A stretch of 64,000 nucleotides of DNA from Holophagaceae bacterium (GTDB lineage Bacteria > Acidobacteriota > Holophagae > Holophagales > Holophagaceae), in assembly GCA_021286765.1 (NCBI GenBank), contig JAJTBS010000001.1:682001-746000 (forward strand), in the 5' to 3' direction. Of the stretch, positions 24,942 to 33,945 are shown in pieces. A program made the translations under genes and the position numbers. Numbering within the stretch: position 1 is the first letter of the stretch; each line of letters starts with the position of its first letter. The notes under the pieces are model-generated. The model saw nothing but the letters and a program-made list of their open reading frames with translations. It was not told where the DNA came from and ran no database searches.

Positions 24942-25532
24942 CTAGTCGATGGCGATCTTCAGGTCGAACCGGGTGATCTTGTCCGACCCCATCTTGAGGA
25001 GTTCCTCGGTCTGATAGGAGAACAGGGCCTCCCGCTCGGGGTTCTGGTTGGTCCGGTTCAGGAAGTCCTCCCGCAGCTTGTCGAGCTTCCCGGCCATGTC
25101 GTTCCAGGCCGCCTCGGGTTCGAAGTCCGGGATCTTCCGGTCCCGCACCCGCTCTGCGAGGTAGGCAACCACCGTGCGGGCCAGCTTCCTGTTGGCGAAG
25201 GTCATGCGCTTGGTCTTCTGAATGTAGTGGGCCGCCTCCTCGGCCAGTTCGCCCCGCAGGTCCAGCGGTAGCGTTGCGGGCAGCAGCCTCAGCAGCTGCA
25301 TGCTGGTCAGCATGGGGGTCTGGGCCCTGGGGGTGCTGATCTGGGCCAGGGCAAGGGGCAGGGATACCGTCGCCTCGGTGATCCGGATGCGGCTGGGGGA
25401 GAACTCCTTGAGCAGGCTGTTGCTCTCATAGACCTGCCGCCAGTGCTCGCGGCTCACGTCGGCCGCCACGCCGGCTGCCTCGAACTCCTTGAGCAGGCTG
25501 GCCAGGATTTCCTTCAGGGGAAGGGCTTCCAT
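24942..25532 (-). CDS. Hypothetical protein, partner of the DUF2589 gene
   Basis: 196 residues, no recognised family. Residues 1-45 look helical and acidic. The stretch IRITEATVSLPLALAQ (about 48-63) resembles the beta-segment of DUF2589 proteins. The rest is mainly charged helices. There is no signal peptide or membrane segment, so it is probably cytoplasmic. GGGAGGA lies about 10 bases before the ATG. It lies 84 bases downstream of the DUF2589 gene on the same strand and is likely cotranscribed. No function is assigned. Confidence 0.75.
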   Translation of the reverse strand: MEALPLKEILASLLKEFEAAGVAADVSREHWRQVYESNSLLKEFSPSRIRITEATVSLPLALAQISTPRAQTPMLTSMQLLRLLPATLPLDLRGELAEEAAHYIQKTKRMTFANRKLARTVVAYLAERVRDRKIPDFEPEAAWNDMAGKLDKLREDFLNRTNQNPEREALFSYQTEELLKMGSDKITRFDLKIAID

Positions 25533-25616
25533 GAAATCAATTCCTCCCGGCCTCCGAAGGCAGTCCCCTCGGAAGCCCCCAAGCTGGCGGTGGTGGATTC
25601 AGGACCTTCGATTCGG

Positions 25617-26249
25617 TCAGGGAGCTGGCGCGGTGGCGACCTTGGTGGCGTTCTCGGCGATGCTCAGCAGGGTCTCGATGCCCTTGGGCAAAGGCGCGGA
25701 GTTGCCTTTGATGTTGATGTTCAGGTTGTACTCCTGCTCCCGCCCGGTCTTGAACCTCGATTCGAAATCGGTCTTGGTGGTGGATTCCACTTTCATGCCT
25801 CCCCCGATCTTGAGCAGGGAGAAGATGCTCAGGGAGCCCCCGACGTTACCGGTGGTGGTCGTGGTGGAACTGGTCGCGAACTTGGCGGAGAAGGACTGCA
25901 TGCTCTTCAGCTTCACGTTGAATGACCAGTCGAAGTTGTTGATCTCGAAGCTCGGGACATTGAACAGGGTGATGAAGGGGAGGTCGACGTTCGTGATGGT
26001 CTTGACGCCATCCTTGTCCACGGAGACCTGCAGCTTGGCCACGCGGACGTCGTAGTCGTTCGCGGTGCCATCGCTGGGCGCATCGAAGAGGGAGAGGGAA
26101 TCCTCGTCCTTTCGGATGAAGCCCACCTCCTCGATGAACTGGACGGTCGTCATCGCGGCCTGGGCCTGGGCCTTGATGACGGCGTTCAGGGGCGCCGAGA
26201 TCAGCTGCTCCAAGGGAAGGTTCCGGAGTTCGGTGATGTCCTCTTGCAT
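25617..26249 (-). CDS. DUF2589-family protein
   Basis: 210 residues matching the DUF2589 pattern. The N-terminal helix (LPLEQLISAPLNAVIKAQAQ, about 11-30) is followed by FIEEVGF. Beta strands then include VDLPFITLFNVPSFEINNFDWSFNV, with the L-P-L/F-x-x-L-x-x-x-P motif. A low-complexity Ser/Thr stretch and amphipathic strands come towards the C-terminus. There is no signal peptide. A strong AGGAGG site precedes the ATG. DUF2589 has no established function. The following gene (24942-25532) shares a short motif and may be a diverged relative or partner. Confidence 0.75.
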   Translation of the reverse strand: MQEDITELRNLPLEQLISAPLNAVIKAQAQAAMTTVQFIEEVGFIRKDEDSLSLFDAPSDGTANDYDVRVAKLQVSVDKDGVKTITNVDLPFITLFNVPSFEINNFDWSFNVKLKSMQSFSAKFATSSTTTTTGNVGGSLSIFSLLKIGGGMKVESTTKTDFESRFKTGREQEYNLNINIKGNSAPLPKGIETLLSIAENATKVATAPAP

Positions 26250-26477
26250 GGCGTTGATCCTCCTGAGGCGTGCCTACTCTGAGCGGTTTTCGGCGTTCCC
26301 GTGATCGGGGCCCAGGACCGCAAGGAGTGTGCCTGCAGGATTGCTTTGATAAATGATTCCATTGCCTGAAATAGGCCGGCACCCCAGCAGCCGTGGGGCG
26401 ATGCCGACCCGCTTCGCCCCGGAGTCCGGGTCCAATCGGACCCGTTTCCGATGTGGCTGAACCGCGGGAGTTGGTCC

Positions 26478-27116
26478 CTACCGGGCCTCCTCCAGGCTCG
26501 CGATCCGCTCAGTGACCTCCATGGCCAGGGCCACCAAGCTGGAGGCGAAGGCGGCGAACTGCTTCTCCTCCGGCAGCCAGGCCCGTGCGGGCCCCGTGTG
26601 CTCAAGGCAGACGACGCCCGCCAGCCTGTCTCCATGCTTGATGGGCACGTCCAGCATGGAGGTGATGCTCAGGGGGACGAGGTAGCCCTCGGTGAATTCG
26701 CGGGTCCGCGGGTCCTGTCGGGCATCCTCCGCGGCCACCACGCGGCCCCGCTCGATCTCCGCGAAGTAGGTCGGGTAGCGGCTGGCCGACAGTCGCGCGC
26801 CCTCGCTGTGCAGGCCTTCCAGCCCGTCGAAGATGCAGGCGCAGGACAGGTTCGTTCGAGTGTCGTCAAGGAACCAGACGCTGGCCCGCTGCACCTGGAC
26901 CGATAGCGCCGCCATGCGGGTGATGTCGCGCAGGGCGTTCCCGAGATCGCCTGACACGATGGACCGGTGGCGGCTGAGCAGGGTCATGGCCATGAGCAGG
27001 CGGTTGAGGAAGTTTTCCTTCTCCCGAAGCTGGTGCACCTCGAGGGTCAGGGCCTCCACATCCACCCCCTCCGCAACGTTGAAGAGGCTGAAGACAGATT
27101 GGCTGTCGGGATGCAT
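26478..27116 (-). CDS. GAF-domain signalling protein
   Basis: 212 residues. A short helical region (about 15-45) leads into a GAF domain (about 50-195) with RASVWFLDDTRTNLSC, then AEDARQDPRT, then TSMLDVPIKHGDRLAGVVCLE, which is the classical GAF core. No output domain (kinase, GGDEF, HTH) is present, so it must signal through a partner or be a redox/small-molecule sensor. The start is uncertain: ATG 27116 has no close ribosome site, while a TTG at 27128 has GGAGGGG 5 bases upstream. The 202 bases to the divergent barrel gene contain its promoter. Confidence 0.8.
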   Translation of the reverse strand: MHPDSQSVFSLFNVAEGVDVEALTLEVHQLREKENFLNRLLMAMTLLSRHRSIVSGDLGNALRDITRMAALSVQVQRASVWFLDDTRTNLSCACIFDGLEGLHSEGARLSASRYPTYFAEIERGRVVAAEDARQDPRTREFTEGYLVPLSITSMLDVPIKHGDRLAGVVCLEHTGPARAWLPEEKQFAAFASSLVALAMEVTERIASLEEAR

Positions 27117-27318
27117 CTGGCTTGGCAAGGGAGCCCCTCCGGGCAAAGGTCCAGTCTGCTCGATCGCCCATTTCCAGTGGAGTGGCAGGCATCACAGTTC
27201 GGCATCAATCGAATCATATGATTCGACTTCTGATTGCGGATCGAATTCGACCTCGCTCTCCGCATTGACAGGTGATGGCCCCTGGTCTATCCGTGGAGCA
27301 CTTCCCGGATGGTCCCTC

Positions 27319-28056
27319 ATGCTGTTTCCCTGGCTCCGCCTCCGTCTCATCCAGGCTGCCTTCGGCCTGCTGGGCCTTTCCGCATGGGCCCAGGAGGCCT
27401 CCAGTCCCTGGTCCATGACGGCCTACCTTCAGCAGAGCTGGCCCAAACAGACCGAGACGAACCGGCAGATCAGGGAGATCAACACGGCCTTCGGCGCCTC
27501 CTTCCGGACCTGGGATGATGTCCCGAACCTCAACCTGGGCCTGCACGTCTTCCGGGAGCTGAACCCGAGGTGGAAGCTGGGGCTCGGCCTGGACTATTCG
27601 CGCGGGAAGGTCGATGGGGCGGCCACGGTGGCCACGCATGCGGGCCCAGCCACCCTCAGCTTCAAGCAGGAGTATTCGATCTACGCAGACCTCTTCCTGC
27701 TGGCCCAGTACCGGCCCATGGGCTCGAACCGGCGCTGGGTGCCCTTCCTGCTGGGTGGGTTCGGCCTTGCCTACGAGAGGGACCAGACCCGCCTGGTGCT
27801 GCGCAACAGTTTGCTGGACGAATCCCTGCGGGTGGACAACAGCGGGTGGTTCCCCATCGCCACCCTCGGTGTGGGCGTGGACGCCTACCTCACCAGTCGG
27901 AGGACCTGGTACGCCGAAGCCGGCCTCAGCTACTCCTGGGCGCGCCTCAGGCACTCGGTCCCGGCCGCGGGGTCCCTGGCTCCGTCGCCTGCGGTCACGG
28001 CGGATACGGATTCCACCGGTCCCAATGTCTGGCTTGGGGTGGGTCGGCGGTTCTAG
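27319..28056 (+). CDS. Outer-membrane beta-barrel protein
   Basis: 245 residues. A signal peptide is predicted, with a cleavable hydrophobic core and AWAQE (about residues 20-24). The rest alternates short aromatic beta strands (LGLGLDYSRGKVD, YSIYADLFLLAQYRPMG, WYAEAGLSYSWARLRH) and ends with a terminal aromatic residue in GVGRRF, as expected for an outer-membrane barrel of 8-10 strands. The substrate or role is not apparent. It converges with the propeller protein gene (22-base gap). The ribosome site is weak. Confidence 0.72.
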   Translation: MLFPWLRLRLIQAAFGLLGLSAWAQEASSPWSMTAYLQQSWPKQTETNRQIREINTAFGASFRTWDDVPNLNLGLHVFRELNPRWKLGLGLDYSRGKVDGAATVATHAGPATLSFKQEYSIYADLFLLAQYRPMGSNRRWVPFLLGGFGLAYERDQTRLVLRNSLLDESLRVDNSGWFPIATLGVGVDAYLTSRRTWYAEAGLSYSWARLRHSVPAAGSLAPSPAVTADTDSTGPNVWLGVGRRF

Positions 28057-28078
28057 GTCGGGCCGGACCGGCGTTCGA

Positions 28079-30637
28079 TCAGGGCTTGTCCTTGGTCTTG
28101 ACCTTATGGCGGCCCGAGTAGTCCGGGAACAGGCTGCCCAGGCAATCCGGACAGATGCCGTGGGAGAACCCGACGTCCGAGTGGGCGCTGATGTACTGCT
28201 CCAGCTGGTTCCAGTAGCCCCGGTCATCCCGGATCTTCTTGCAGCTCGCACAAATGGGCAGCAGACCCGAGAGCTGCTTGACCCGCCCCAGCGCCTGGGT
28301 AAGGTCCGCGTTCCTGGAGCGCAATTCCTCCGTCCGCTCGGCGACCAGCGCCTCCAACGCCAGTTTGCTCTGGGCGAGGCTCGCCACTCGGAGGCGGACG
28401 ATCAAGACGACCGCCCCCGCCCCGGCCAACCCCCACAGGGTCAGGGCCCACCAGGTGCGCCACCACCGTGGCAGGACCTCGAAGGCGAGGCTGACCACGG
28501 GACCGAAGGCTCCATCAGGCTGGGCCGCCCGCACCTCGAACCGGTACTGGCCGCCGGGCAGACCCGGGTAGCGGGTGAGGGGCGCTTCGAGGTCGCGCCA
28601 ATCCTCCCCAAGGCCCACCAGGCGAACCTGCACCTTCAACTGGCCCTCGTGGCGGTAGCTGGGAACCGCCACCCGGAAGGCGAGGCTGGATTCCCGCGGG
28701 CCCACCGGCTCCAGGGAACCCGAGGGGGCCTCCAGCCGCTGTTCCCCCTTCTGCACGAACAGGATCTGGGGCCGAGGCGGCGCCAGCGGGCTCGGCCCCT
28801 CGCCAATGTCGTAGCGAACGATGCCCGCTGAGGTCCCCACCCAGATCCGGCCGTTCTCGGCCATCAGGGCCAGGAGGTCGCAGTCCTCGCTGATCATGCC
28901 CTCTCGGCGGCCAAGGTGGATGGGCCGGTCGAGGCATTCAAAGCCTTGGCTGGAACTGGCCCAGACGCGCCCGTCCGGATCAACCTCCACGGCGTAGATC
29001 CGATCCGAACGGAGGCCCTGCCCCGCCCTGCGCCGCTCGAGCACGGTGATCTGGGTCCCATCGATGCGGATCCGCTGGAGACCCTGGGGTTCGGTGTAGT
29101 GGACCCAGGCGCTCCCATCCGGCAGGAAGGCCATCCCATGCAGGCCAAAGGGCAGGATTCCATCCTTCTCATCAAAGAGGTGCCAAACCCCGGAGCGTTC
29201 CCGAAGGTAGAGGCCGCGGGTGGTCGCCACCCACAGCCGGCCCGAGGCATCCTGGCGCATCTGGAACGCACCCAGGGCCCCCGAAGCGGCCACCTCCGGC
29301 CCCACCTCCTGGACCAGGCGCTGTTGGCCCGCGTCCCAGCGCAGGATGCCCAGCAGCGAATGACCGGCCCAGATCCGGCCTGACCCATCGGCCATGACCG
29401 TATTCAGGGCGTTGCCCAGGCGGCCCAGCGGCGCCACCTTCGCCTGCGATTCGCCAGGGTCGAGCCAGAGCGTGGGACCGGTGGTTCCCACCATCCAGAG
29501 CCGTCCGGTCCCGTCGATCGCCAATCCCTTGATGCGCCGTCCCTCGGTGCCGGGAATGCGCGCGTGGGTGGTCTCACCCACCCGGAAGACACCGTCGTCT
29601 GTGCCCACCAGAAGCTGACCACGGGCGTCCCGTAGGAAGGCCCAGACGATCACGCCGGAGGGGCCCTCGGCGAGCGGATGGTTCCAGAGTTGATCGTTGC
29701 CCTGCAGCCGGGCCACCGCCGTGCCCAGCAGCCAGAGCCCCCCTTCCCGATCCCGGAAGACCTTTCGGACCCAGCGCATGGGCAGGCCTGCGGTGTCGTC
29801 CAGCGCAGCGCTCTTCGGGCCATGGAGGCAGAGCGCGCCCTTCAGGGTGGGCAGCCAGAGCGAGCCGTCCCGGTCCAAGAAGAAGTCACCGTAGGGGGTG
29901 ATCGGGGCTTTCAGGAGGCTGGATTGGTCCGTGAACCGGGCCGCGCCGGCCTCCTTCATGACCAGGGTCCGGCCTGAGCAGGCCCAGAAGCGGCCCTGGT
30001 TGTCTTCCCGGGCGAGGTCGATCTGAGTCGCAGGCAGGCCCTGGCTCGTCGTCCAGGATTCGATGGCCCCGCCTGGCCGGAAGGCGGTCAGGCCGTGCTC
30101 ACCGCCCACGAGCATGGCCCCTGACTGCCCCACGCTCACCGTGAAGAGCTGTCCGCGGGGGCCCTGGGGGTGGGGCCGGAAGGTCAGGTCCTCTGCTTCC
30201 ACGAAGAGCCCCGTCGCCGCCGCGATCCAGAGCCGCCCGGAAGGATCGTGGACCATCGCCCGGGTGCCGGTGAAGGGGCTCCCATCCGGGAAACGCGCCG
30301 CTTCAATGTGCCCGTTCCGGAGCCGCACCAGGCCCTGGGTGCTGGATACCCACACGCCTCCAGTGGGAATGGCGGCCAGCCGGTCCACATGGTCCGAGGG
30401 CATCCCCTCCTTCCGGCTCCAGTGGCTGCTCTGCCCGCCCTCGTAGCGGAAGAGCCCCACCTCACTGCCCAGCCAGATGAACCCGTCCGAATCCTGGGCG
30501 ATGCACAGAACCCCGCCATCGGGGAGGCCCTGGGCCGGTCCCAGCACCTCGAAGGGGCGCCGCCAGCCCCCAGCTGCCCAGGCCACCCCGGCCAACCCGA
30601 GGAGCAGGACCATGCGCACGATTTGCCGAACCTTCAC
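28079..30637 (-). CDS. Large sensor: regulator-propeller repeats, Y_Y_Y domain, one membrane helix, CxxC tail
   Basis: 852 residues. The signal/membrane segment near the N-terminus is followed by repeated regulator-propeller motifs (about 30-610, e.g. GLPDGGVLCIAQDSDGFIWLG, MRQDASGRLWVATTRGLYL, GRVWASSSQGF). A Y_Y_Y domain comes next (about 640-720), then one membrane helix (about 730-755). The coiled coil leads to a C-terminal motif LLPICASCKKIRDDRGYWNQ, then HGICPDC. Such proteins normally end in a kinase or GGDEF domain; here there is only the CxxC/CxxC tail. The GTG start at 30637 has AAGGAG 5 bases upstream (an ATG 24 bases further up is possible). Confidence 0.85.
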   Translation of the reverse strand: MKVRQIVRMVLLLGLAGVAWAAGGWRRPFEVLGPAQGLPDGGVLCIAQDSDGFIWLGSEVGLFRYEGGQSSHWSRKEGMPSDHVDRLAAIPTGGVWVSSTQGLVRLRNGHIEAARFPDGSPFTGTRAMVHDPSGRLWIAAATGLFVEAEDLTFRPHPQGPRGQLFTVSVGQSGAMLVGGEHGLTAFRPGGAIESWTTSQGLPATQIDLAREDNQGRFWACSGRTLVMKEAGAARFTDQSSLLKAPITPYGDFFLDRDGSLWLPTLKGALCLHGPKSAALDDTAGLPMRWVRKVFRDREGGLWLLGTAVARLQGNDQLWNHPLAEGPSGVIVWAFLRDARGQLLVGTDDGVFRVGETTHARIPGTEGRRIKGLAIDGTGRLWMVGTTGPTLWLDPGESQAKVAPLGRLGNALNTVMADGSGRIWAGHSLLGILRWDAGQQRLVQEVGPEVAASGALGAFQMRQDASGRLWVATTRGLYLRERSGVWHLFDEKDGILPFGLHGMAFLPDGSAWVHYTEPQGLQRIRIDGTQITVLERRRAGQGLRSDRIYAVEVDPDGRVWASSSQGFECLDRPIHLGRREGMISEDCDLLALMAENGRIWVGTSAGIVRYDIGEGPSPLAPPRPQILFVQKGEQRLEAPSGSLEPVGPRESSLAFRVAVPSYRHEGQLKVQVRLVGLGEDWRDLEAPLTRYPGLPGGQYRFEVRAAQPDGAFGPVVSLAFEVLPRWWRTWWALTLWGLAGAGAVVLIVRLRVASLAQSKLALEALVAERTEELRSRNADLTQALGRVKQLSGLLPICASCKKIRDDRGYWNQLEQYISAHSDVGFSHGICPDCLGSLFPDYSGRHKVKTKDKP

Positions 30638-30700
30638 CCGGACTCCTTCATTCCCTTTCATCGGCGGATAGCGCCCTTTGGCTGATTCCAGGCCGCCCGG

Positions 30701-31810
30701 TCAGTCCTGGCCCAGAACGCGACGGTACAGAGCCTCGTAGCAGTCCACGATGGGGCCTTCGGCGAAAGTGCCCAGGGCCCGCTCCCGGGCCGCCGCCCCC
30801 ATGGTCAGCCGCAGGTCCTCGTCCCGCAGCAGCCGCACCGCATCGGCAGCCATGGCATCCACATCCCCCAGTTCCTCCAGGTAGCCATCCACGCCATGCC
30901 GCACCACCTCCGGCAGGCCACCCACCCGGCTGGCGATGACCGGCACCCGGTGGCCCATGGCCTCCAGGGCTGCCAGGCCGAAGCTCTCCGTGGCGCTGGG
31001 CAGGATGAACAGGTCGGAGCAGGCCAGCACGGTGCCGATGTCCAGTTGCTTGCCCGTGAAGCGCACCTCCGCCGCGAAGCCGCGGTCCCGGCACAAGGCC
31101 TCGGCCTCCACGCGGTCGGGACCATCGCCCACCATGACGAGGCGCACGGGGACGTCCTTCCGGACCCGCTCGAAGACCTTGAGCACGTCCATGACGCGCT
31201 TCACGGCGCGGAAGTTCGAGATGTGGGTCATTACGAAGGCGGCCTTGGGGGCCAGCCAGGCCCGGCAATCGGGCCGCTCCTGGCCCGGGGGTTCGACGAA
31301 ATTGCCGATGACGTCAATGGTCCGGTCCACCCCGAAGGTCTTGACCGTCTCCTCCCGCAGGTATTCGGAGACCGCGGTGACGCCATCGCTTTCACGGATG
31401 GCCATCTTCACCATGGGCAGGTAGCTGGGATCGCTGCCGACCACCGTGATGTCCGTGCCGTGCAAGGTGGTCACCACCTTGAGGTGGGGCACCGCCATGC
31501 GCGCCAGCAGGGCCGCCATGGCATGGGGGATGGCGTAGTGGGCGTGGATGATGTCCAGGCCATTGTGCTCGGCCACGTCCGCCATCTTCGAGCCCAGGGC
31601 GATGGAATAGGGGGCATCCTCGAACAGCGGGTAGGGGCTGGCCCGCACCTCGTGGAAGGTGATGCGGTCCTCGAAGCCGATCAGGCGCGGTGGCAGGCTG
31701 GGGCTGAGGATGTGCACCTCATGGCCCCGGGCCGCCAAGGCCTTGCCCACCTCCGTGGCCACCACGCCCGAGCCGCCGAAGGTGCTGTAGCAGGAGATGC
31801 CGATGCGCAT
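30701..31810 (-). CDS. bshA: BshA: N-acetyl-alpha-D-glucosaminyl L-malate synthase
   Basis: GT4-family glycosyltransferase making GlcNAc-malate, the first step of bacillithiol synthesis. The 369 residues match BshA closely at the N-terminus (IGISCYSTFGGSGVVATEVGKALAARGHEVHILSPSLP). HAHYAIPHAMAALLAR and TTLHGTDITVVGSDPSY follow. The nucleotide-sugar site ATESFGLAALEAMGHRVPVIAS lies at about 279-300. bshB and bshC are not in this window. The ATG has GAGGA 6 bases upstream. It is divergent from yggT. Confidence 0.88.
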   Translation of the reverse strand: MRIGISCYSTFGGSGVVATEVGKALAARGHEVHILSPSLPPRLIGFEDRITFHEVRASPYPLFEDAPYSIALGSKMADVAEHNGLDIIHAHYAIPHAMAALLARMAVPHLKVVTTLHGTDITVVGSDPSYLPMVKMAIRESDGVTAVSEYLREETVKTFGVDRTIDVIGNFVEPPGQERPDCRAWLAPKAAFVMTHISNFRAVKRVMDVLKVFERVRKDVPVRLVMVGDGPDRVEAEALCRDRGFAAEVRFTGKQLDIGTVLACSDLFILPSATESFGLAALEAMGHRVPVIASRVGGLPEVVRHGVDGYLEELGDVDAMAADAVRLLRDEDLRLTMGAAARERALGTFAEGPIVDCYEALYRRVLGQD

Positions 31811-31858
31811 GGAAGATCCTCGTCCCAGCTATCATGAAGCCTTCCCAGGATCCTGCCC

Positions 31859-32116
31859 ATGCCCCTTCTGTTCACCATCGCCTACTACGCTCTCGATGCG
31901 GTCATCTACCTGCTGATCGCGACGGCCATCCTGTCCTGGTTCCCCATCGACCCCCGGAATCGCTGGGTGCGCCTGCTGCACAGCGTCACCGATCCCATCC
32001 TCCATCCCATCCGCGCCATCGTTCCGCCCATCGGGGGCTTCAGCCTCGACATCCTCATCGCCGTGCTGCTGCTCGGCGTCATCCAGCGGGTCTTCCTTCG
32101 GGCCCTGACCTCCTGA
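31859..32116 (+). CDS. yggT: YggT-family membrane protein
   Basis: 85-residue protein with two membrane helices (about 3-27 and 60-80) and the family motif ILSWFPIDPRNRWVRLL, then TDPILHPIR. YggT-family proteins often sit beside division or envelope genes, as here where a DivIVA-like gene follows 7 bases later. Its precise role is not established. AGGA lies 8 bases before the ATG. Confidence 0.88.
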   Translation: MPLLFTIAYYALDAVIYLLIATAILSWFPIDPRNRWVRLLHSVTDPILHPIRAIVPPIGGFSLDILIAVLLLGVIQRVFLRALTS

Positions 32117-32123
32117 GGCCACC

Positions 32124-32669
32124 ATGAAATACACCCCCCTCGACATCCAGCGCCGGGAATTCGAGAAGGTCTTCCGGGGCCTGGAGGAATCCGAGGTCCG
32201 CACCTTCCTCCACGAGATCGCCGGCGAGTGGGAGGAGTTGCTGGCCGAGAACCAGAAGCTGAAGGAGGAGATCCTCGACAACCGTGAGCGGCTTCGCCAG
32301 TACCAGGATCAGGACCGCATCTTCCGCGAGACCCTGCTGCAGGCCCAGCGCACCCGCGAGGACGTGCTGGACGGGGCCAATCGCGAGAAGGAGCTGATCA
32401 TCCGCGAGGCCCAGTTCAAGGCCGAGGAGGTGGTCCGCGAGGCCCAGCAGCACGTGGTGGAGCTGGAAGTGCACATCCGCAACCTGAAGATGGAGCGCCT
32501 CAAGTTCCTGCGGGAAGTGGAGGCCCTCATGGACCGCACCCGCCGCCACCTGCAGGACGAGGCCCCGGACGTCTATCTGGCCGCGCCTCCCACCTTGAAC
32601 CTCGAGAACCTCGACCTCAGCGCCCTGGACGAGACCTTCCCCACCCAGAAGCGGCCGAACCTGGGCTGA
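32124..32669 (+). CDS. DivIVA-domain coiled-coil protein
   Basis: 181 residues. The N-terminus [27 protein letters not shown] (about 3-29) is the DivIVA lipid-binding segment. A long coiled coil follows (about 30-150) with heptad Glu/Lys/Arg patterns, then a short acidic tail. DivIVA proteins bind curved membrane and organise septal or polar growth; the exact role here is unknown. It is likely cotranscribed with yggT (7-base gap, GAGG before the ATG). Confidence 0.87.
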   Translation: MKYTPLDIQRREFEKVFRGLEESEVRTFLHEIAGEWEELLAENQKLKEEILDNRERLRQYQDQDRIFRETLLQAQRTREDVLDGANREKELIIREAQFKAEEVVREAQQHVVELEVHIRNLKMERLKFLREVEALMDRTRRHLQDEAPDVYLAAPPTLNLENLDLSALDETFPTQKRPNLG

Positions 32670-32695
32670 TCATCCCGCGTACCCCCGGAGTCCCC

Positions 32696-33868
32696 ATGTC
32701 CCACGCCGTCATTCTCAAATCCCTCCGCAGTCCCATTGGCAAGTTCCAGGGCGCCCTGGCCCCGCTCGCGGCGCCGGATCTGGCCGCCCAGGTGGTGAAG
32801 GCCCTGCTGGCCGCGGTGCCGGGGGCCCTGCCCTCCGAGGCCATTTTCGGCAACGTGGTCGGAGCCGGCGTCGGCCAAGCCCCGGCCCGCCAGGCTGCCC
32901 TGCGTGGGGGACTGCCCGCCAGCGTGTCGGCCCTCACCATCAACAAGGTCTGCGGCAGTGGCCTCAAGGCCATCCAGCTGGCGGCCAACGCGGTGCGCCT
33001 GGGCGACCACGAGGTGGTGCTGGCGGGCGGCATGGAGTCCATGTCCAATGCGCCCTATCTCATGCCCAAGCTCCGCGCCGGCGCCCGCATGGGCCACACG
33101 GAGGCCAAGGACGCCATGATCCTCGACGGCCTCTGGTGCGCCATGACCGACCAGCACATGGGGCACACCGGTGAGCTGGTGGCTGACAAGTACGGCGTGG
33201 GCCGCGAGGCTCAGGACGCCTGGGCCGCCGAAAGCCACCGCAAGGCCCTGGCGGCCATGCAGGCTGGCGCCTTCCAGGCCGAGATCGTGCCCATCGCGGT
33301 GCCCGGCCGGAAGGGTGATCTGATCATCACGGAGGACGAGGGTCCCCGCACCGACTGCACGCGGGAATCCCTGGCCAAGCTGCGCCCGGCCTTCAAGAAG
33401 GACGGCAGCGTGACCGCGGGCAATGCCCCCAGCGTCAACGACGGCGCCGCCGCAGCCCTGGTGACGACCGAGGACTACGCCAGGGCCCACGGCCTGCCCA
33501 TCCAGGCGCGGATTCTCGGCACCGCCACGGCGGGCCTCGAGCCGGAGTGGGTGCTCATGGCCCCGGTGGAGGCCATCCGGAAGCTGCTGGCCAAGGTGGG
33601 CTGGGCTGCCAACGACGTGGACCTCTGGGAGATCAACGAGGCCTTCGCCGTCCAGCTGGTGGCCACCATGAACGAGCTGAAGCTTCCCGCCGACCGCCTC
33701 AACATCCACGGTGGCGCGGTGGCCCTGGGCCATCCCATCGGGGCATCGGGCGCCCGGGTGATGGCCACCCTGCTCCACGCCCTGGAGCGCCACGGGAAGC
33801 AGCGGGGCGTCGCGGCCCTCTGCCTGGGCGGCGGCAACGCCATCGCCATGGCGGTGGAAAGGGCCTGA
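32696..33868 (+). CDS. Acetyl-CoA C-acetyltransferase (thiolase)
   Basis: 390-residue type II thiolase. It condenses two acetyl-CoA to acetoacetyl-CoA or cleaves 3-ketoacyl-CoA. The nucleophilic Cys lies in [18 protein letters not shown] (about 83-100). The His is in [18 protein letters not shown] (about 341-358). The second catalytic Cys is in [12 protein letters not shown], with Asn at the position that is more often Met/His. It starts 26 bases after the divIVA-like gene with GGAG upstream. The adjacent FadL gene suggests fatty-acid breakdown, but that gene is convergent and separately transcribed. Confidence 0.92.
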   Translation: MSHAVILKSLRSPIGKFQGALAPLAAPDLAAQVVKALLAAVPGALPSEAIFGNVVGAGVGQAPARQAALRGGLPASVSALTINKVCGSGLKAIQLAANAVRLGDHEVVLAGGMESMSNAPYLMPKLRAGARMGHTEAKDAMILDGLWCAMTDQHMGHTGELVADKYGVGREAQDAWAAESHRKALAAMQAGAFQAEIVPIAVPGRKGDLIITEDEGPRTDCTRESLAKLRPAFKKDGSVTAGNAPSVNDGAAAALVTTEDYARAHGLPIQARILGTATAGLEPEWVLMAPVEAIRKLLAKVGWAANDVDLWEINEAFAVQLVATMNELKLPADRLNIHGGAVALGHPIGASGARVMATLLHALERHGKQRGVAALCLGGGNAIAMAVERA

Positions 33869-33890
33869 TCCACCCACGAGCCCGTTCACA

Positions 33891-33930
33891 CGCAGCAAGG
33901 GGGGCCGGCTTGCCGGCCCCCCTTGCTGCG
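33891..33930. terminator. Bidirectional hairpin between thiolase and fadL-like genes
   Basis: A near-perfect inverted repeat of about 19 bp per arm, centred at 33910-33911 with GCAAGGGGGGCCGGC and its complement, lies in the convergent gap. U-tracts are absent on both sides, so termination strength is uncertain. Confidence 0.6.
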
Positions 33931-33945
33931 CAGACAAAGGTCTGA

